A stretch of 64,000 nucleotides of DNA from Gnetum montanum. Taxonomy: Eukaryota > Streptophyta > Gnetopsida > Gnetales > Gnetaceae. The first letter of the stretch is position 1; each line of letters starts with the position of its first letter. A program made the position numbers and the translations under genes. Of the stretch, positions 11,922-23,672 are shown one piece after another. The notes below the pieces were generated by a model. That model was given only the letters and a program-made list of their open reading frames with translations. It was not told where the DNA came from and searched no databases. The stretch spans positions 299,528 to 363,527 of the forward strand of contig MNCI01036318.1 in the NCBI GenBank assembly GCA_015680685.1, read 5' to 3'.

Positions 11922-12994
11922 TTTTGGACCTTTTGATATGTTAAAATGTTAAGAAAAATGAAGAACAAGGTTATTTGTATGATTTTGTGATTATTCTGTT
12001 TACAAAACAAGAACTTGGAATAAGATAAGAAGATTTGTAGAAGCTTAAGAACATGGACAAGAAACAAATAATTCAAAGTGCAAAGAAAGGATGAATAAAT
12101 ACATCTTCAAGAAATAGTAGATACCTTGGCTAAATTAAAGGTAGCATAGGCAAAAACATCTCTACAAAATAGTAGACATCTTTCATCAAAAAAAGATGTC
12201 TTTCACCAAACAAAGACATCTTCCTAGAATGGAGGCCAATTACAGAAAGACATCTTTCACGAAACAAAGATGTCTTTCCATAATGGAGTCTAGATGCAAA
12301 AAGACATCTCAACCATGAAAACGATGTCTTTCATGATCATTAACTAGTCATTGCATGAGTTTCAAGATGAATTTGGAAACATAGTGGCTATAAGAAGAGA
12401 TCATTCTTATTGGGAAATGTGAAAGCTTTTGTACAATCATTATGTAATCATTTGATAATCATTATAACCATTGTTGTTCTTCATTATATTACCTTTTGTC
12501 TATTGTAAAGTGAGTTGTAACTCAAGTACAAGAATCAGCAAACTAAGTTGCATTCATTCCTTGTAAATGTTATTCTCTTCTATTGCCCTATGGGGTTGAT
12601 GTGCTTCTTGCGACAAGGCATCTTGCTTAAGCTTATTGGGATCTTGCAAGATTGAGTGTTGGTGTAGTGCCACAACACTTTGAAGTAGAGCTCAAGATTG
12701 TAAAGGTTGTGGGATCTTAGAAACAACATACTAAGCTTACCAGGACCTTACAAGGTTAAGTGGATTCATAGCATTGAATCATTACTTAGCAAATCTTAGA
12801 GCTTGTATAGGGTGTGGTACCCTTCAAACCACATTTCAAAGCAACAAAGTACAAAGGTTTGGTTGCAAAATACCCTCTAAGTGTGGACTACCAAGGTTGG
12901 GAAACCATGTTAAATTTGGTGTATGTGCTTTGTCCCAAAGAATTTTATTTTGGGGAACTTATTCATCCCTCCCCTTCTAAGTTTAATGATCACA
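11922..12994 (+). repeat. 3' LTR of the Copia-type element
   Basis: About 1.07 kb. The left end follows the polypurine tract and aligns with the left end of the reverse solo LTR at 48825-49809; the right end is fixed by the 5' LTR remnant. It holds nine or so AAAGACATCTTTC motifs (12100-12340), a TATA-like TATAAGAA at 12389-12396, and a leader-like run with GGGGTTGATGTGCTTCTTG at about 12593. Confidence 0.75.
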
Positions 12995-14780
12995 TTGTTG
13001 ACCAAGTATCAGATATAATTATAGGACATAATTACTATAGTTTTCTAGATGGGTACAGTGGCTACAACCAAATCTAAATTGCATCAAAGGATTGGGTCAA
13101 AACTACTTTTACAAGTCCTTGGAGGACCTTTGCATAAAAAAATATATCCTTTGGCCTATGTAATACTCCTATAACTTTCCAACACCTAGTACTTATCATC
13201 TTTTAGTAGCATATTGGTAGTGGTATGAAAGTCTTCATGAATGACTTCTCCACCTATGGTACTAACTCTAAAAAATCTTTGGATCATCTTGAGCATGAAC
13301 TAAAATGATATGTAGAGATAAACATATAGATCAACTGGTAAAAGATTGTCTTAATGCTGTTAGATGGAATTGTCTTGTGGTATAGGATTTTAGGGAAATA
13401 AATTAGGGTAGATCCTGAAAAAGTAAGGTTCATCCAAGGAATAACCAAAAAACCGTAAACTATCAAAGATTTGAGGTCATTCCTTGGTCATACAGGTTAC
13501 TATAGGTGATTCATCAAAATTTTCTTTAAAATCACCAAATCATTTGTAGATCTTACAAAAAAAAGGATGCAATTTTTGAATGGACTAAGGAATGTGAACA
13601 AGCATTTTAACACCTAAAGTAGAAGATCATAGAGACTCCAATTCTATGTACCCTAGATTCATCAAACCATTTCATGCTATGGAAAATGCATCTAACTATT
13701 CATTGGGAGTGGTGCTTACATAAATGAATGAAAAAAAATGTCCATCTTATATCCATTATGCAAGTAGGAGCATTATGAGTATGCAATTCAAACATAGTAA
13801 CACTAAAAAAGAACTCATTGTGGTGGTGTATGACTTAGAAAACTTCAAGCATGATGTGCTTGGATACCAAATTTATATACATACAAATCGTAGTGTGATC
13901 CATTTCTTGATGAACAAACCCATGGTAAACCCTTGTGTTACACAGTGGTTAGTGATCTTACAAGAATTTGATCCCACCATGATGGATAAAAAAGGAACCA
14001 AGAATGTAGTTGCAGATCATTTATCTCAATTAAGATGGGATATCAATGATGAGGAAGAATCTTTATCTAACCAATTTCTAGATGAACTCCTCTTTTCTAA
14101 GTCCATCATAGTTCAAGCATCAAGGGTTACAAGTTGGTATGATGAATTCCTCTCATATGTACTCACATAGGAGACTTCTACTAAATGGGATCATAGAAAG
14201 AAATAGTGGTTTCTTTACCAAAACAAACATTACATGGAGATCAAAGGTAACATCTATAAGGTTTATGTTGATGGCCTAGTACAATGGTGTGTACCTAACA
14301 CAGATCAATTGAGAGTTATCCAAAATACTTACAAAGATTCTTGTAAGGGCTACTACATAGGAAGAAGGATAGACATAAAGATCATCATGACAAGATATTT
14401 TTGGCTAATAATCTTTAGGGATGCTCACCATTTCTCCCCTTCATGCAAGAGATATCAACGAGAAAGAGGAATGACCACCTGAATGGAAGGGCCTCAATGG
14501 TGGATTTAACAACTGGAGCCCTTTAACCTTTGGGGAATTGAATTCATGGGATCCATCACTTTCATGTCTAATGGAAAATCCTACATTATAGTTTTTTTCA
14601 ATTACTATTCTAAGTGGGTTGAAGTTGCAACCATTTATGATTATACATCTACCACTACAACCTGACTTTTCTAATAAGAAGTGGTAATCAAGTTTGGTAT
14701 GTCTAAAGCACTAATTTTAGACAATGGAACACATTTCAAAGTTTCTACTTTTCTCAAGTTAATGCAATACTTAAGGATGT
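12995..14780 (+). pseudogene. Athila-like Ty3/gypsy pol fragment: RT, RNase H, integrase
   Basis: It starts in mid-RT (FLDGYSGYNQI near 13035, then FGLCNTP near 13150) where the Copia LTR ends. The YxDD region is degraded to FMNDFS near 13235. RNase H is the best kept part: HYASRSIMS near 13755, KKELIVVVYDLENF near 13810, VVADHLSQL near 14005. Integrase gives GYYIGRR near 14350, WGIEFMGSI near 14535 and a DNGTHF run near 14720. The ADHLS ending and overall pattern fit Athila better than chromoviruses. It is cut at 14780 by the Tat-2 LTR. Confidence 0.65.
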
Positions 14781-15761
14781 TGAAACACCTCATGGAGAAT
14801 TCATGTGGCCATCAAAAATCATAGTAGCCAAATATGCAATATAATTTGATAGGGATTCAAAGGTAGGTACAATTACCTTATTTCCCCATAAAAAATCCTA
14901 TCACATGGCCTTGTTTTGGAAAAGTTTTATGCATTTTGAATATGTAAAAATGAGATTTTCATCCTACACACTATGAATAGTATTTATGCTAATGTGTCAA
15001 GGATAAAATGCTTTATACATTGCAAAAACTTGGCCCTTTTGCCTCACACATTACACTTTCTAGTCCCACATGCTTTGGCAGCATGTGAAGCAGTGTGTGG
15101 TACTTGGGTTTTAAGTTCATACATTGTAATTTTGGCACAAAACAACTTGTAACACTCTAATGAGTGTACAAAACTATAATGGACACTAGCATAGTATATC
15201 TTAAGCCTATTTATACCAGATCGAGCATCATTTTAAAGATCTTTTAGTAGAAATTTTCATTACACTTATAGTTGAGAGATCACGTAGCAACAATAAAGCT
15301 TTTGTAGCAATAGAACAAGGATTTTTTTTGTCTTTTCACAGCCATATCTTAGTGTAGATCAAGAAAGAGATCAACATAGATTAGGTGTGGAATACATCCT
15401 ACCATCTATGCTAGATTCCAAGGACATTTTTGCATTTTCAAGCTTTTAAAACCTACTAATTTGTATCTTATAGCCCTATTATTTTCAACATTTTTACAAT
15501 ATTTAATAATAAGTTTGTAGTGTTTCTTATTTTTCCATATCTCTCTACTCTCTATTTATGTTTCTATGTTGTACTTCATATCTACATGCTTTTCTTTGCT
15601 TTTATAGTGGAACATTTGATAATAGAATTTCTAAGTTCTTAGATGATCAACTAGACTATTTAAGGTACTTCAAGTCCTTCTGAGATCCATGGATCCTAGA
15701 GTTAAACTATTTTGTATGGAATTTACCAATCTTCCGATGCTAGATTTTTTCCATTTCTATA
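14781..15761 (+). repeat. 5' LTR of Tat-2
   Basis: It begins TGAAACACC, like the other Tat LTRs (TGAAACAYCC), and ends CTATA, followed by TTTCTAGTGTTAGAAGAGGGCC, the diverged form of the Tat-3 primer site. Near the end, GATCAACTAGACTATTTAAG matches the conserved GATCGACYAGACCATTCAAG run of the Tat-3 LTRs. It is much diverged and shorter (981 bp). Confidence 0.7.
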
Positions 15762-16440
15762 GTTTCTAGTGTTAGAAGAGGGCCGCTACCTAACTTCTTA
15801 GCTCAAAATCCTTTTGAAATTTCTTTGTCTATTTCAATCTTTACCTGTTAGCATGTTTAACAAATCAAAATTTTGTTTTGGATTTTTCAAAATCCCACCA
15901 TGTAACCTTATAGTCAATTTTATCCACCAAAATTTGTATTATTACATTTTGTAGTTGTAGTGTGCAGTGCTACCCTTGTCTCTTGCACTTTGTAATTGAA
16001 AAGTTAAATTTTTAGTTGCACTGTACAACACTACGAAAATTCCCTGCACTACCCTTGTAATTGTAGTGTGTGTTATTTTACCCTCTTTTATTGTTACATT
16101 TTAAAGTCTAATTTGCTCCATACACTATAGCTTCACAAGTTATAACCTTACACACTATAATATTTATAAGCTATAACTTCACACATTATAACTTCACATG
16201 CTATAGTTTCACATTCTTTAACTCCTACATGCTATGAGTCTTACATGATGCAGTCTCACATGTTGTGAGTCTTATATGCTACAAGTTTTTAGCTTGTGCA
16301 AAATATTAAAAACCTCAAAAGCCTAAATTACCTTGAACAATTAATTAGTTTGCAACATTTTATGTCTTTTATCTCTACCATCCTATTACATCACATCATT
16401 GCTATAGCCACTAACTAACAATCTAGCCACATCTACAACC
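15762..16440 (+). other. Leader of Tat-2 with short repeats
   Basis: No frame is supported. At 15950-16075 TTGTAGTGT/TGCACT words recur. At 16110-16290 a ~20-bp unit based on CTATAACTTCACA repeats about seven times with decay. A primer-site-like TAGTGTTAGAAGAGGG lies at 15768-15783. Confidence 0.5.
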
Positions 16441-18023
16441 CTAAGAACTTAGCTGTGATGGAAGATAAGTAATCCCTTAGGTGTTTAAGCACCATCCTAT
16501 GCATGCTACTCTTACCCAGGAGTACTATAACTTTATCTACGCAAAGATCAAAGTTGGCCTTCACATCCCATGCAACAAGTTGGACTCTAAGTGTGAACTT
16601 GAAATTATCCATAAAAATGATAAAGAATATATTCCTTCTTTATACAATAGAATAGAACTTTCTAAAGCTTATATCCACATGCTACACTAGCTAGTAGATA
16701 ACGATGAGGAAATTATGGAAAGTGAAGAGTCTATCCTAGAGCTTGATCAAGATGATCATGAGGAATTTAAAGGTTATTATGAAGAGGATGACTAAGGAGA
16801 GAAAATTTTGCAAACGCCTATCCTTAACTTTACGATTAACCTCTTGTATAATATGAAAGTAACACCTACCATTTCCTTGGGGAAAAATTTATAACCAAAT
16901 TTCCAAGTTTCCTCCATGTTTACATATCTCTCATTGACCACCCAACTTTATTCCATGTGGCCACCACTAGTTATCACTTTCATGCCACCTCCTTTTATCC
17001 TTTTGGTGGGCCCTTCTTTGGGATCTCAAATCCTGAAAACTTCTCTTGTCCCCTTTATCCTACAAATCCCTATCTAAACATTGTACCATCCTATAGTAAT
17101 GGCAACAGGGCCTTTCCAAGCGATGCCATAACTCATTCCCTAGCCTCAAGCCATTCAACTACTAGTACAACTAGTTGTCCAACCAACACAAATTACAAGA
17201 TCACCTTAGAGCTTAGATCAAGCTTTCCTACTGATCCAAAGCCTCACTAATAAGTTGAAAAAGCTTGTGGCTAGCATCACATAATTAGAAAATTCATGGA
17301 ATTTTACCAAGATGACCCAATTAGCCCCAACATTCCAAAAATAACTCTTCCTGAAGGTATACTGATCCCTAAATTTACCAAATATAATGATGAAGGTGAC
17401 CCCAATGCTCACTTGTTTACCTTCCATTTGGAAAGCCTATTGCTATAGGCTTGGCCCCACATTATGCTATGAGACTTCCCTATGTATGTAACTAGAAAGG
17501 CTCTTAAGTCATACAAGGTGTTACCTAGAGGATCTATCTCTTCCATAGATGACTTAATAAATCAATTCATTAACCATTTCAAGTACAACTTAAAACCTAA
17601 AAAAATGCTTGATCAACTTATGAAAGTGAGATAAGGGCCCCTTGAGCCTATTTAAAAGTTCATATAAAGATGGAATATCACAATTAATGAAATACCTAAG
17701 CCCATCTTTGAAACACACCTTGTGGCCACTTTCAATGGGGTGGTTAATGATTTTATCAAGTCCAAGATCTATTATTTAGATCCCTAGTCCCCAATTCAAG
17801 ACTTTTCCCAAGTTAAGAGCATAGTACAATCAAAGCTAGTAATGATCTTGCATATGTAACCTATAAGAATCAACACACCAAATGGAATATGAATAATGGC
17901 AAACAAGAACATTTAGCCATGGCAATGATGAACAAAGAGTCCAAAATAACATAGGAGTCCAAAACACACAGCCTAAGGTCCCTATGATAACTCCTCAACC
18001 ATCAACATTAGGTGCTTCAAAAT
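16441..18023 (+). pseudogene. gag of Tat-2, 5' part
   Basis: Runs shared with Tat-3 gag are YYNFIYAK near 16530, a DDPISP-like run near 17308, GDPNAHLFTF near 17397, LINQFINHFKYNLKP near 17560 and NDFIKSKIYYL near 17750. The gag core of the Tat lineage (capsid-like) is therefore recognisable, but stops are many (TAG where Tat-4 keeps Gln codons) and the frame shifts. It is cut at 18023 by the truncated LTR of Tat-3; the next part is at 48012. Confidence 0.8.
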
Positions 18024-19109
18024 ACTTCAAAGGCTTCCAACGCATGCAACAGGCCCCGATGTAAGTTTTTGCATCAAGCTGGTGGCTACGCTATGCTGCA
18101 TGGCATAGCACAATGTAGCAAGATGCTATGCTACACCGACATGCTATGCTCTAAAGCATGGTACGACATGGCAACTAGCTACACTACATCAGTGCACCTT
18201 CTTGCACAACAAGCTGCTATGCTACGCCCACATGCTATGCTACAAAGCATGGCAAAGCATAGCAGGTAGCTACACTCCATCAATGCACCTCACCTATTTG
18301 CATAGTTGGCACACATCTCCAGGCTCTGATGATGTAATTATAGCATGGCAGGCTCGCCAATCAGCTTTGCAGTTCCATGCAGGATGGACATGTCAACATA
18401 GATCCAGGACACGTGGCGTTAAAACCATATCTTTCACATCCTCTTGACTCTATAAATACCCTGATGAGCCATGCTAAAAGGGTTGGTTAGCAAGAAGGTT
18501 GACAAGAAATTTGGTTGATTAGCAAACAAACTAAGTGGCAAGTTAGCAAAAAACTTGAGTGAACAACCTAGCACTTTGGCAACTTGGCAAACTGGCAATC
18601 TTGAGCATTGTAAACATTTTTTCCCTTTGGACTTCTGTTTGTGCTTTCCCATCACCTTTGTAGCATTTTGCATTGTCAACCCTCGAGTCTGCATTCAAGC
18701 ACACGGTCGGCTTGCTTTGGATGCTTTGGTTACTTTTGGGATCTCTGTGCTTCCTAGCATCACACAACCAATTGTATCCACTTTGATAGAGTAAAGCCAT
18801 AGGTTTGAAAGTGGTGCATTTTCTTAACTACATTTTACTTTGCTTTTCTTCTTGTCATTGCACTTTACATCATTTTCCACTTTCCCACATTTAAAACTTA
18901 TTATTTTACGTTATAAGTATTGCTTTAGAATCATCTATTTGCAAAAGGTTATAGTAACACCGACTAAGTCCCTGTTTGATCGACTAGACCATTCAAGGCA
19001 CCTTGCTTCCATTTTATCTAGCATGGCCCTCACACAGATCCGGGGTTAAGACTGTCACGATCGACAACCTCTCGGTGTTTTTCAGCTGCTGACGTTTTTA
19101 GTCGCTACA
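18024..19109 (+). repeat. 5' LTR of Tat-3, 5' truncated
   Basis: It aligns from ACTTCAAAGGCTTCC with 46922-48011 of the 3' LTR, so the first ~670 bp are deleted. It has many GCTAYGC/GCRTAGC motifs (18070-18270), then TATAAATA at 18451-18458, 658 bp before the LTR end, the same distance as in the 3' LTR. Confidence 0.9.
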
Positions 19110-19115
19110 GTTTTC

Positions 19116-19132
19116 TGGCACTAGAAGGAGGG
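19116..19132 (+). other. Primer binding site of Tat-3
   Basis: TGGCACTAGAAGGAGGG starts seven bases after the LTR end. Tat-4 has TGGTGCTAGAAGGAGGG at 35752-35768 and Tat-2 a decayed form at 15768. A site starting TGG fits a tRNA 3' CCA end, but I cannot say which tRNA. Confidence 0.6.
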
Positions 19133-19158
19133 CCTTTTGGTGCCCCTTCCATGTTTTA

Positions 19159-19490
19159 TGGTAGTCCTGTAAGCATTCTGCACCCTAATACGCATTAGCG
19201 TAATCTTGACACTCATTTGTGGTTGTTTACGCATCGTGAGATGCAGATCGGTCACTTCGACAATTCCTCTGGAGCCTTGCGGGACATAAAGCCTCTGATT
19301 GCCAGTTGACTCACTTGTTTTTATAGTATTCTTACACGTGTTCTGTATCCTATCATGTGTTAGCGTAAACATGACACCCTTTTGCGGTTGTTTACACATC
19401 GTGTGGTACAAATCGGTCACTCTGACGATTCCTTTGGAATCCGGCAAGACATAAAGCCTTTTTATTACTTTTCGATTTCCTTGTTTTTCT
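19159..19490 (+). repeat. Leader tandem duplication (164 bp) in Tat-3
   Basis: Two diverged copies start near 19159 and 19323. Shared words are TTAGCGTAA, GGTTGTTTACRCATCGTG, TCGGTCAC and GACATAAAGCCT. Tat-4 has one full and two partial copies (35793-36110). They lie between the primer site and gag, where packaging signals usually are. Confidence 0.85.
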
Positions 19491-19519
19491 TGTTCGCAAA
19501 ATCATTTAGCCTTGTAAAA

Positions 19520-22480
19520 ATGACTTCACCAAGCATTGCTGCTAACACCTCTAACCTCGAGGTTCCCTTCATGGTTCAAGGCATTACCAGTGCCAAACAA
19601 CCGCTCAGCCCAGGGCTGGGGCCACGTTGATTCCTCAAGATCCAAAACTGGGGACTTGAGGGTTTGGCCCAACAACACGAGCATTACAACTTTATCTATG
19701 CAAAGGTGTAGGTAAACCTACCCTTGGATGTGCAAGAACTTGAAGACAAATGTAGCTTTGAGTTTATTTATTGCAATGGGAAGGAATTTTTTCCCACTCC
19801 TGGTGCTTTCATTCCTTTAACATAGATGAATCAATGGCTTCTAAACTAGCTAATCCAGTTGGCTAGGCGTAGGGAGTAGCAAGACACAGCATCCAACTAT
19901 GATGAGACCTTCCAAGACAGATAGGAGGAGGTTGATTCTTAGTCCAACGGGGGAGGTCAAACCAATCCCATTACTGTCCCTCCTACCCAGTCTTTCTGGA
20001 CCAACCCGTTGTCTGTCTCTGCTCCCTTCATGATCGCATCTACGCTTTTGCAATCCATAATTACATCTGCAATGGGTAGCCATGTCATCTCCTCAGCGTA
20101 TCAACGCCCTATTCCCCTATTTCATTTTCAACCATTATTCCCTTACAAATCATTCATTAGTTCATTCCTGTAGCACACCATACGCCAATCACAGCTACCC
20201 TGCATGTTCACACTGTACCTACTTCACAGTCATACGTAGCTTCTGCTTCCATTTTTGCATTTACGCCTATCCCACCATTAGCGGTAGGCCCAGGCTCATC
20301 CACATGGTGGAACCTAGTCACTACTCCTCTAGCTATGCTACTGTCATAGATGTCTCACCACGTTTGCCAGCAGACCTACCAAATCTTGCAAATGGTACAA
20401 CCTAGCTCAGGACTATGGTCTGTTCTGCTAGCGACCCAAGCCACCTATCCCATAGCCCAACCCACTATTGCTGCTCCAAAAACACCACCTACCAGGTGGT
20501 GGACAGCTTAAGCAGTGCCGTTCACGGGGGCCATCCCAACGGTACCACCGATGGGTCACGTTGTCGCCCTCGTCACTCCACAGATGGGAGCTGCCTCGGT
20601 AGTTCCCAAACCTCCCGCATTGTCATAGGGGCTGGATCAAGCATTCCAGCTTATCCAGACCCTTACTGAGGAAATAAAATGCCTCAAGGCTGTCAGGTCT
20701 GACATGGTACAAGTCATGGACTTTTACCAGGATGACCCTATCAGCCCTACAATCCCCATACTAATGCTACCCCTAGGGATGTCCCTCCCCCACTTCACGA
20801 AATACAAGGGGAAAGGGGATCCCAATGTGCATGTTGTTACTTTTAGGTCTGAGTTCGTACTACTACAACAATGGCTGCACATGATTATTTGTGTCTTTGC
20901 CATGTCCCTGAGTGGAAAGGCCTAGACTGGTACCATGCCCTGTCACGCTCCTCCATATCAACCCCAGAGGAGCTTCTGATCCAGTTCATGATGTGCTTCA
21001 AGTATAACTTGAAATCAGAAATCATGTTGGATCAGCTGATGAGTGTGAAGTAGGATCCTCTAGAACCAGTATAGAAGTTCATCTAGTGTTGGAGTGCAAC
21101 CCTTAATGAAATTCGCGAGCCCATCGCGGAGGCCCACTTGCTGGCCATCTTTAAGGGTGTAGTGAATGACTTCATCAAGTCTAAACTGCACTACCTCACT
21201 CCTCGCACTCTTAGTCAGGCCTTCACCCAAACTAAGAGAATCTAGGATGTGGCTAAGGAGAGCAAAGACCTAGCCTATGTTGCTTACAAGAACACCTTCA
21301 CAAAGAAGGACAAGGGTAAGGCTACAATAGCCACAGTGGCCGCTATGGTGAACGAGGCCAAACCCAAACCTAATAATAATGGTAACAAGAATAACAAGAA
21401 ATTGACCGCACCCACCACTAACACCATGCCTAAGTAGGGTAATGCACCACTAGCATTCGCACCTACACTTGAGACATCTGCACCACCAAGACCAAACTTT
21501 GAGCGTAAAGACCACTCAAAGGATACCTCACTACCTGTCAAGCCTTCAAATCTTCTAAAGTAGCTACTAGTAGTGGGGTACATCCAACACAAGCAAATGT
21601 TAGAAGAGGGAGCAAGGAAACATCAACACTATTATGAGCTCCATAGGAACCCTTCTTTGGCCTTGCCCAATGAGCCCCTAGTTCATAAGGGCTTTAGGAT
21701 GGATCGATTTTGTGACTACCACCAACAGTGTGGTCAAAACACAAATTACTGTCTAGCATTGAAGGATGACATCCAAAGGATGATTGACTAGGGAAAACTG
21801 GTGTTAGACAAAAGTAACCCAGTACGTCCTGAGAATCAATCTCTGCACGTCTACACTGACCTTCTCAATGCCAACAATGCCAATTATGTCATCAACACCA
21901 TCGACATTGACAGTAACCTTAGACCACCCCAGCAGCTGTTTGTGGTCTGTGTGCCTTAGTGTAGCACACCAACACCACTAGCAGCTAATCAAAGCCCACA
22001 GCAACCATTTTTCCTAAGAGCCTCTCCTTGGGTGTTCATACCCACGCCATCTGTTAGCAAAAATGTGCCATCCCGCCCGCTAATTCCATTAACTTCGTTT
22101 GTCATCAGGGGACCAACTACTTCAATAGCCCCCATCCCACATAAGACAGTTGCATAGCCTTCTCATCTTAAAAAATGAGAAGTGTGTTTCACAAGCGAGA
22201 CGTCAAGGGGAAGTACTGCCCCGGGCATTTCCAAGCCTACATCTTCACCCCCTATGTCTACACCCTCATCACTAAAGAGGGACATTGCTACAACCACACA
22301 ATCCATGCTGCCCCACCAAAAAGGATTTGAAACCAGATCCGAAACTACCCCTCCTTAGGAAATCTGTCTCCTGGGATGAATAGAAGAAGAGAAATGTAGT
22401 AAATAGGGGGGGGGGTGACAAAGACTTCTTGGATGCTCTCAGTTAGGTCAAGCAAGCTTTAAAACAAAAGAACACTACAT
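19520..22480 (+). pseudogene. gag of Tat-3, broken
   Basis: The start is taken at the ATG at 19520, after the leader repeats. The N-terminal part has HYNFIYAK near 19690. A Pro/Ser/Thr-rich low-complexity middle (19960-20640) is badly shifted. The capsid-like core runs from FYQDDPISP (20720) through GDPNVHVVTF and, after a +1 shift near 20920, LDWYHALSRSSIS to NDFIKSKLHYL (about 21190). A Lys/Asn-rich basic stretch follows. The Tat-type zinc motif is at about 21706-21750, reading FCDYHQQCGQNTNYC, where His of the usual GH is Gln. A long linker with TAG stops leads to protease. Confidence 0.85.
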
Positions 22481-23340
22481 TAAGCTTGTACGACCTAATC
22501 ATGACATTTGTCTTGCACCATGAGGCTTTGATCCGCATGTTGATGGTGATTCGGGTTGACGAGGGTATGCTAGCGAAAGAGGAAGAAATCCACTTGGTCA
22601 TGCTTCCCTCTACACCTGTAGAGCCAAAGCTGTCCTAATTGACTTTTTGTAACAACTCCATTAGGGAGGACCTCAAAAGGGGTTAGGTGACTACAACACC
22701 CCTATTCATCATAATTTTGGTTGGCCAACATAGGATCCGAAGGGTACACGTCGATAATGGGGTTGCCACGAATGTCATCCCCTTCCCTATTGTGGATAAG
22801 CTAGGCTTGGTCGACCAGATCAAGCCCACAATGATGTCATGCCTAAAGTTGTTTAATGGGGCACGGGTCGTGGTGAAGGGCATAGTCCATATTGACTTCG
22901 TAGCGGGGGATCAATTCCCCACGAACGCAACGTTCATCGTGGTTGAAGAGATGCCTAGGTTTAACTTGATCTTGGGGAGGTCATGGTTAGTGCAGCTTAG
23001 GGCTATCTCCTCACCCATACACCAAGAGATCCATCTACCCTACACAAGTAGGAAGGTGGTGATCCATGGTGATGAGGTAGTGACGCAAGCTATCAATAAT
23101 GTAGACATAGAGCAGGGCTCAGGGGTCATAACCTCTGAGAATGAAGCACCTATCTCTGCATGCACTAACCATCCAGTGAAAGAATTGGCTTGGAAAATCG
23201 GTTCCCAAAATGAAAATGTGTGGGTTGAGTTACCCTTCCAAGCAGAGGACAATGGTGTAGACGAAGGCCCTGGAAAAACACCTCAACCTTATGTCTCGCT
23301 CAACCCATGTAAGGTTAAGAAGCAACTACGCATAGCGTAG
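22481..23340 (+). pseudogene. Aspartic protease of Tat-3, nearly intact frame
   Basis: The frame is open from 22687 to 23337. The catalytic triad position reads VHVDNGVATN at about 22747, equivalent to the VDDGAATN of Tat-4 and to DTG/DSG in other retroelements. The flap-distal motif LILGRSWLVQL is near 22970. The C-terminal half ends CKVKKQLRIA, with stop at 23338. The upstream linker (22481-22686) aligns with the Tat-4 frame but has stops. Role: cleavage of the Gag-Pol polyprotein. Confidence 0.85.
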
Positions 23341-23463
23341 CAACCTCACTACTTCCTAACTAGTTTCCATCCTTTGTACATTTATCGCCTTTTTTTTTGC
23401 TTTGCATCCATCCATCTATGCTAGTTACTAGTTAGCCATCCTTCAAATTTTTAGCGTATCATC

Positions 23464-23672
23464 CCTTTAACACGCAATGGCCTGAAATGACCCAAAACTA
23501 TGCTACGCTATGGCCTGAAATGGCCTTAAACTAACTATGGCCCAAAATGGCCTAAAACTAGCAATGACCTGAAATGGCCTAAAACTAGCAATGGCCTGAA
23601 ATGGCCTAAAACTAGCAAGGGCCCGAGATGGCCTAAAACTAGCAGGGGCCCGAGATGGCCTAAAACTAAAAC
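23464..23672. repeat. ~29-bp tandem repeat between protease and antisense gene (Tat-3)
   Basis: Seven copies of a unit built on GAAATGGCCTAAAACTAGCA. They sit where the plus-strand protease frame and the minus-strand antisense gene converge. Tat-4 has three or four copies in the same spot (39610-39790). Confidence 0.9.

Larger units (their letters stand above)
7435..12994 (+). mobile_element. Non-autonomous Copia-type LTR retrotransposon with an extra gene
   Basis: It is bounded by a 5' LTR remnant (7435-7615) and a full 3' LTR (11922-12994) whose last 182 bp match the remnant. A Copia-type primer site follows the 5' LTR, then a Copia-type Gag, then a second gene with its own TATA box, then an A/G-rich polypurine tract at about 11908-11921. 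I find no integrase, RT or RNase H, so it would have needed enzymes from a relative. The flanks do not match: Tat-1 integrase on the left, Athila-like RT on the right, and no target duplication. Confidence 0.75.

Noticed and set aside
13284-13466. Minus-strand frame in the Athila-like pol
   Set aside because: It is the reverse of the decayed RT thumb region.
22405-22416. G homopolymer run
   Set aside because: Ordinary low-complexity run in decayed linker; no G-quadruplex spacing.
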